A program made the translations under genes and the position numbers. From the NCBI RefSeq assembly GCF_028389875.1, contig NC_084673.1, forward strand, positions 15,537,501 through 15,601,500: a stretch of 64,000 bases of DNA. The letters are read 5' to 3'. Shown in pieces: positions 37,906-64,000 of this stretch. Source of the stretch: Rhea pennata (taxonomy: Eukaryota; Chordata; Aves; Rheiformes; Rheidae). Within the stretch, counting starts at the first letter, position 1. The number at the start of each line of letters is the position of its first letter. The notes beneath the pieces are model-generated. The model was given only the letters and a program-made list of their open reading frames with translations. It did no database searches and had not been told where the DNA came from.

Positions 37906-40900
37906 AGTAGAACTGTAATTTTTTGTACTATTTACAGTTGTGAATCAGCAGTTCTGCCTTTTGCCATGTTTTAAGAATTTTAAGAGGCTATTAGACAAAT
38001 TGATAGAATTAATTAAATACATGCCCTTCTTGTTACAGAAACCCTGGAGACATTTTAAATAATCTCCAGTGTTGTATCTTCACTCTGCAAGGCTTAGGAA
38101 ATCACTGGAACAGACCAAATTTGGCCAGCTATTTTCTCCAGGATCTTACAGAAATCCTAGAGAACAAAATGTTCCAGTAATTATTTTTTCTTTTCAACTG
38201 TCTGATAGATTTTTTTAAACCTTTTTTCTCCTTTTCTTTTGTCAGACAACAGCATATCCTGGTTTAAAAAAAAAATAAAACCCACCGCTGTTCATCCCGG
38301 TGTCTTTGCTTTCAGGGCTGTGTCCCCGTTGTGTCTGGCGCTCAACAACCATCACGATTCTGGGGCGCCGTTTGCTTGGCAAATGCCGCTCACATTAGCA
38401 TGTTGTAATTGAGTCAGTAACACTTTCCTGAAAAGGTTAAATTCTGCCTTTTAAAAGTTAAATCAGCTGTTCAGCTGTCAACTGCCAACATGCCCTCCTG
38501 TTGCCTCGGGAAGAATGAAACACGGGCGTGCTGACATCTAAATCGTGTTGCTGGAGAAGGCACTAGCTCCCTTATTCATGGCTACGCTGCGCTACAGAGA
38601 GTGCTTCGTCTTGTATTTGAGGGCTCTCCGCTGAATTCATTGCATGTAAAATGTGGGGAAGTTATTAGCACAGCACGTTCCCATAATTAAAAAATTCCTA
38701 CAGTTTAGATTTGAAGACTCCCCAACTGCCACATGTTACTCAAGTCCAAAATTTTGTGAGCAGTTAAATATAGGCACAGCAGAGTTTATAGGCAGAGAAA
38801 ATATTTCTGATTAGACCAATTGATGTAATTGGAAGAACAGTGAAATTACTTAGGCCCCTTTTGCAGGTGAACAATAAAAGCTTTATCTTGCAGCTGATCT
38901 TGAAGAAATCTCTCCAGCACTGGATTTACAAAGTGATCTTTACCTTACCTTCAATGACTTGATCACATAATTTAAATTACGGATGTAATGAAGCATTCAT
39001 AGGAACTGTTGGGTTTGGAGGATAATTCTTACTAATGTTGTGTTCCATTAACAGGCGTTATCCTCAAGATAATGTTAATATTTTGATGATTTGCAATAAT
39101 CCAATAAATAAACATTTTCTGATGTCAGAAGATTGTAGTTTTCGTTCCTGAAGTCAGACAATTCTGTAAAACAGATTAAAAAAAAGAAATCTCTTGCTTT
39201 CTTTCTCATTCTCTCTTCAGGAATAATTGTACCAGAATACTGCAGGCAGCGTGAAATAGCACTTTAACTATTAGATGTTCTTCTGAGAAGTCCATTTGTC
39301 TTGTTAAGGCTGTCATACTCCATTACCCTTTCTGTAACCCTGGAAACGACATAAAATACTATGATAATAGAAAAATCTAAAATATAACTTGCCTTGGAAT
39401 TTCTGTGAGCGTTTTTTGAGGCTCTCCCTGTACAAGGACAGGAAGAATCTTTTCCCCCCACATTAAGGGTATTAAGGAGTGATGCAAACACATTTCTCTG
39501 TGGGAAAACTGATCATCACTGATATGGGGTGAGAAAAAGATGCTGGCAGCACTGACAAGCATCCTCTCTCCTTGCCTGCTGGCAGAGTTCAGGAATCCTT
39601 CCCTCCAAGCATTGCAGAAGAGGATTTTCAGTAGGCAATAAATAAATTTTGATCCCTCTGGTTAATACAGTTAAGGTCAAAGAGATTCTGTCTGTAGCTA
39701 TTTAAAATACTCTTAACATGCAGACATACTGCTGTCAATAGTGCTAAGTGCCTTATCTTGCTGAGGAGTGTATACGACCCTTATGAAACTATTCTTAAGT
39801 ATTCTGGTTACTATATTTAGCTCCAGCTCATAACAAGACAAAAAGCACTTAGCTAAATGTAGTCCTGAAGTGCTTAATCCAGTTAAGAATATTTTGTCCT
39901 TAGATGTCTTCTGCTAAGACTTTTTATAGCTCACCATCCTGCTGCATCATGCAAAAAGCTTCGTGGTGTGTTTGGGCCTGCAAATTGTTTTATGGCTGGT
40001 TATTCTGTCTAAGCACCCGAATCTGTTGTTGAGTGAGGGTGTCCCACTCGGGCAGACCTGGGAAGACTTGTCCCCCTGCCCCTTGCAGCGGCCACCATCC
40101 ATGCTGCAGTGGGCGGCAGTAGCTGCTCTCAGAGGCTGCAGAATCAGGGCTCCGTATGCTTGTTTAGCCCTGGTAAGCGTTAACAGGACCGTCATCTCAC
40201 TCAGTGCCAAAAGAGCCTTTCTGAAGGTACTGCTTCGCAGTCAGACTGGTTGGGAGGACAGTCGTGTGCACAAGGCAGAGAACTTGTCTGGCTTCCTGGG
40301 GGTTTCAGGTGGGAGACTGTCGGACTGTGCAATAAGAGGCAAGATGGAGATTTCTGCATAAAGTTTTGCACTCAAAACTCAGGAAGAATACTTTTGTTTG
40401 TTTGAATTCTTACATACTTAAGCCTGAATAAAAAAAATGTTCTCTGAAAATTGCAATGGATCCATTTGTCTTGTTTCCACATTAGCTCATTGCTTTGAAA
40501 AAAAGCATTTTCTTTATGCATGTATCACTGAAGTTATTAAGACTAAGCAGAATTCTGGGCTGCTTGTCCTTTGAGAAGAGAAACAGCTATATAATTTTGA
40601 AAAAAATAGGACTAACTGATGAGCAACTGTGACTAAGATAAGAATTTCAGTTCTATTTTAGGTCAATAGGATAGCAAGATCTTAGCTCCTTTTGAACTAG
40701 GATAGACGTTTGTAATACTAACATCTAGCGTAAGACTGCTGTGAGAACAGAAGCATAGCAGGTCCATCATATTTAAACTTGTTACGTAGGTGTTAGTTTT
40801 AGTTACTGTTTCACTGGGGATATCAGTAGTTGCATAAGTTTTTCCCTGGAAGTTCATATTCCAAGCTGAAGATGATCACTTAATCTCAACTGTACCTTCT

Positions 40901-43843
40901 ACTGAACTACTTACTACTAAAACACATTAAGTATTTTATACTTTTGTACTGCTTCTATTGTTTCAGTGCTTTCAAGCCTCTCACATATAACTTCCATGCT
41001 ACAATTTATAGTCAGCATATTGCAGTTTCTCTGAGACAAATCTTTGAGCAAATGGGCTGGCAATTGCATTTAGCTGTAATAAACAGGAATTTGGCCTCCT
41101 GGCTCATCTAACTCATATAAACTGCTCCTGCAAAGCACTCTCTCTGTACCACTGGACTGCACCTGTGTTACTCGTAGTGTTTAGCAGTCATCCTACACTG
41201 GCAGTTCCTACATCTTTCCTTTCTGCCCTTTCCAGTATGCCTATCTGATGTGTATCTTCCAGCAGTTCTTCAGCTGGCTTGTTTCCTTCCGCTTGTGGGG
41301 TTTTCACTCATCTGAAAAAGGAAAAGCTATTGCTAGTCCTGCAGAGTATTAGAAATGTAGATATGTTTGTTTGTCCCCCATATTTACAAACATTTTGTTA
41401 TTGGTAATGTCACAAATTTTTTGCAATGTCTTGAGCTGATTCTGAAAGTTAATGATAACAAGAAAAGCAGGTGGTGAACCTGTAGCTCAAAGCCAGCAGG
41501 TCACTCAAACCGCATTGAAAGTTTCTTAAATATGGAAACCCAGCACTTGGTTGTTGTTGAAGATACTACTGTCAGTCACAGACTGCTTGGTTGTAACTGT
41601 ATCCTTCCTGTAAATTAGGGTTGCTTAAATCAAAATGTGTTTTGACGGCTGCGGTTACAGGGGTGAACACTATAGGGTGGATATAGTCAAAGAGATCAGA
41701 GAAAGAAGAGAGAATATGACAAAGATGGATAACTAAGAAACAATAAGCATTAGCTATAGAAAAAGAAACATTGCAACAAAAATTAAGTGTTTGGGATAAT
41801 TAAAATCATCAAAATCTTAAAATTCATAGTAATCAAAAAGGAGGCACTCATGTCATGTCAGTAGGAAACCTTAGCGAGGTCCGAAATCCATCCTTAGGGA
41901 CTTATTTGTGGCTTGCACTAGCTCTAAGTGATTGTGTTTGTCTTGAAGGTTTTTCATCACAAGATTGGACAAATCAAGTATGGAATATATTTGCTGCTTT
42001 TCATAACATACGCACCAAGTAAATTTCATATTTTGGAAAGGACTCATACTGATTCTTAGTGACCCCAAGCTAGTAGGGCCATTCCTCCACACTGCTGGGC
42101 CACATTATTGCTTGGAAATGGGAGCTCAGTTGGGCACTACCTGGCTTCTTCTGCAAGTCCAATGGAGTAAACAGTGCACACAGAATCAAGAGTCCCAGAA
42201 TGTTGTCCCAGCTCTTCAGGTCCTGGAGGCTTTGCTGAGCTTTGACCAGTTATACTTGAGCCTGTTTCTAATTTACCGTGGTAGACTTTTTCAGCCTGAA
42301 GTGATTTCTATTTTAACTGGATTTGCTTTTCCTTGCAGGATTAATTTTTCTCCATCTCCATTTACATGGTGATAAGAAGTGCTAATCCCACTCAGTCAGT
42401 CTGGACTGATGAATCTGAGGAGTAGAACAGGTAATTTCTAATTTGGCTCCTTACTTTCAGTGACCCAGGCAGTGAGAACCACTCCCTCTCTGTGGTGTGT
42501 ATTCACCTTTTGAGACAAAAGAAATCATTTCATTCAGTTTTCCTCTGCCCAGGTCTTCTGCAGGGAGGGAGATCCTCATCCTGGAGCAGGGAATCGAGGG
42601 TAAATTTTTGTTGCTTTATTATGAGCAGTATCTTTGACTTCCTGTCAGTTGTGGGTACTTCTATTTCATGTTACTTTTATAGCCATATAGTTGTTTGGGT
42701 TTGGAGTAGCCTCAAAAAAAATACTTGCACTGCCCCACAAAGAGTGTTCCTCGGGCACCGAGTATGGTAGGAAGGTTTTACCAGTGAAATTACTCACTAG
42801 TGTTGAAGACTGGTGGGTGCTGAAGCCGGGGATGGATGTGATCTCCAGCCGCTTTGGAGCTGTCTGAGGTGGGCTGCAGCCCAGCACAGTGGGCGCCGGG
42901 CAGTGAAGGCTGTGCAGTGATGGTGGCTGGCTTGCCTGTGTCTGCCTGCCTCGCACATCTCAAACGTGGCTCTCTGTCCCACTGTCTTAGCTAGTCTGAG
43001 TCACAGAAAGCAAACTACCAGTTAAGAAATTATCCTCATCATGTCTAATTTTCCATCATTTCATGGGACTTGAGAGTACCACGTCCCTCTTGGAAATTTT
43101 TGTTGCAAAATGTTCTCCTTCCTGTGCTGCATTAACAATTAGCATAAAATAAAAACAACAGCCCAGAATTTTTTTTTTTTTTGATGTAATGACAGACAGG
43201 GAAGCCAAATCACATTCTCTTCCTTCCCCTGGATAAGCCAGGGGAGGAGCAGTTTTAGCTTGAAGTCTTAGGTATGAATCCCAGTGGCAGGATGGCTTTT
43301 GGGTAGTATGTTTAAAGGCCAGTGGAGTTAGGAGCAGTCATTGCCTACAGTGGGCTTTGGATGAATCTGTCTATCATATGGTCCCTCAGATCTTGTGCTG
43401 GTACCCTGTTGTTGTCTAAGAGTAATCCTTCTTGGAATCAGCACAGTTTCCTATGTCCTCCTGTGCTCTTCCACTGGGAAAGAAATCTTAGATACTGTTT
43501 AACCACTGCAATGCAGTCCAGCAGCTGGGTTGATTTCCCAGCACAGGATCAAGCACGGTACCATCTGGCACAGACCAGAGAGTGAAATTGCAGTTGCAGA
43601 GTAGCTGCTATTTCCTGCACAGAATTTTGTGCAGATTTTGCCTGTCCGTGGTGCTCCCCTGGCTGCATTAGGCAGCTGCTGGGCTTGCATGTGGCTGTGT
43701 CAGAAACACAGAAGGGGAGAGTATAAAAGCAGCAGAGGGGTTACTGGCTCTTACCTCTTTCCCTGTAAAACTGCACTTATTGAAGCTGTATATTTTGGCT
43801 TTTAGCAAAGGTTTCACCTCTCAAGCTTCAGTACCTGGTGCAG

Positions 43844-43859
43844 AAAAAAAAAAAAAAAA
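43844..43859 (+). repeat. Homopolymer A16 about 150 bases before the first coding exon
   Basis: Sixteen A upstream of the acceptor at 44011-44012. A T14 run lies at 43169-43182. Neither is part of a recognised element. Confidence 0.85.
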
Positions 43860-44037
43860 CTGCATAAAAGATTGGAGGTTAGGGAGAGGGAAGATAAAAA
43901 CATCTGGGATGTCATGATGTACAAAGCAGTAAGCTCCATGGGGTTGAATTCTGACATCCTCAACAAAACCAGAGAATATGTCTCAGTAAGTACTGCTGTC
44001 TCTTCCTTCCAGAGCCCTGTGTTGTGTAGACGAACTG

Positions 44038-62948
<18,911 letters not shown>

Positions 62949-64000
62949 GTACCGTGGGCCTTCTCAGTTAAATGAATAGGCTTTTGGCCCACACAGAATC
63001 ATTGCTTGTTAATCTTAGGAAAATACCTTCTCTCTCCCTCCAAGCCATCTATTGGGTTACAACTCCAACAGACCCTGAGAATTTTTAATGCTACATGGCT
63101 GTAAACTGCCCCTTCTTGTTTCAGGCATAAATAGGCAAATTGCAAATTCAGGAGTCGCACTGCTGCTGTTCTGCTTTATCAGATCTTCCTGAGACCTTTA
63201 CTCAAATGATAACTGAAGCAAGCTCGGTTCAGAAGGCGAATAATAAAGCTGGAGCTGGAGCATAAGTTGATGCCGTTATCACCATTCCTCAGCCGCAGCG
63301 AATCTGAATGCAGAGCAGCACGGCAGGGAGCACAGCCCTCTTCTGCTAATGCTGGCTCACGGGTGGTGATGGGGCAGTGCCTGGCAGGGAAGGGGAAACG
63401 ATTCTTATTCGAGGTCTCTTTCCAGCACTGGGCAGGATCCTACCCAGAGCAGGACTGAGATTAAAGCACTAATTGCCATGGCTTGAATCAGTCTGGCATC
63501 CCAACACGCCTGCTCAATTAACAGGGTCATTTCGATTACATTTAAGCTCTTCTTCTCAATAGTTTACAAATAAGACCAGTAATCAAAGTGATTTTAAGTG
63601 GATTGTTGGGTAATTATCATTCCATTAGCCTTATTGCTCTTCAGATATTATTTTACAGAAGCCCTTTGGAGGGAAGAGCAGGGGAAGCTGTCCCAAAGAC
63701 CTTTCTGCACTCGAGCAAAGGCCACTTTGCAAACAGCTGCTTCTATCTTACTACAGCACAGTTCCTTCTGTGTCTTCCTTCCCTCCTCTGTCGATAGCCG
63801 AGATATTTTTCTACAGACATTAAGGTGCATCTGTCAGTGTAAGGTGTTGGTGGCTGGAGGAGAGGCAGAGGGAGCAATTGGTTCATCTGCTGGAGGGGAA
63901 CAGGAAGCTGCGGAGCTGCCAGGGAGGCATGTGGAGGGTGACACCACGGCCAGTGTGGTCACCCATGCCTGGGAGGTGGAAAGTCTCCCCAAAGAAACAG
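62949..64000 (+). other. Start of the NPAS2 intron that runs past the window
   Basis: Non-coding sequence after the donor at 62949. I looked for the next conserved NPAS2 segment (beginning like DKG..EP.QHFN in mammals) and did not see it. Short ORFs at 63267-63458 and 63588-63797 show no known domain. Confidence 0.8.

Larger units (their letters stand above)
20931..44012 (+). other. Presumed NPAS2 first intron
   Basis: About 23 kb between the candidate promoter island and the exon with the start codon. A large first intron is typical of NPAS2 in mammals. Apart from the listed islands, CR1 and MIR copies and homopolymers, I see no feature. Gaps over 300 bases with nothing recognised: 20931-22650, 25301-26109, 26901-30369 (save the minor GC patch), 30701-34829 (save A34), 34961-37794 and 37906-44012. 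Extent is inferred because exon 1 was not pinned down. Confidence 0.55.

Overview
The window is nuclear DNA from a bird, probably a passerine. It holds split coding exons with GT..AG introns, CpG islands, fragments of CR1 LINEs (the dominant avian retroposon), and one short element that joins a tRNA-Ile-like head to a CR1-type tail. To my knowledge that architecture is typical of the TguSINE1 family of passerines. There are no operons, prokaryotic genes or CRISPR arrays, and no viral gene was recognised.

The only protein-coding gene I can support is NPAS2 (neuronal PAS domain protein 2, the CLOCK paralogue), on the + strand. Eleven consecutive exons, from 44013 to 62948, encode the first 381 residues in one continuous splice-consistent frame: basic helix-loop-helix, PAS-A, PAS-B and the start of the region after PAS. 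The C-terminal half (glutamine-rich activation region) and the 3' UTR must lie beyond 64000. The first coding exon (11 residues) is too short to be seen by an ORF search. It was found by matching the NPAS2 N-terminus and by phase agreement with the next exon.

Layout: 1-19200 is non-coding sequence with one CR1 fragment (about 858-945), a MIR/CORE-type SINE (about 11120-11345), a tRNA-Ile/CR1 SINE (about 17270-17410) and a small GC-rich block (18090-18390). A strong CpG island at about 19240-20930, with GC boxes, a 55-bp GC-rich tandem repeat and candidate splice donors, is the best candidate for the NPAS2 promoter and non-coding first exon. From there to 44012 lies what I infer to be the large first intron. 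It carries a long decayed CR1 LINE (about 23770-25300), further GC-rich islands (26460-26900, 30370-30700) that could be alternative promoters, two more MIR-like copies and several homopolymer tracts. From 44013 on, short exons alternate with introns of about 0.9-3.6 kb.

Product: NPAS2 pairs with BMAL1 through bHLH and PAS contacts, binds E-boxes (CACGTG) and drives circadian transcription. The basic-region DNA contacts and the known haem-ligand positions in PAS-A are all present. The most notable coding difference is a bHLH loop two residues longer than in mammalian NPAS2 and CLOCK. I did not find a new biological system. The points most worth a second look are the long bHLH loop, the weak splice donor after the bHLH exon, the 28-T tract that abuts the exon 11 acceptor, and the tandem repeat inside the presumed promoter island.
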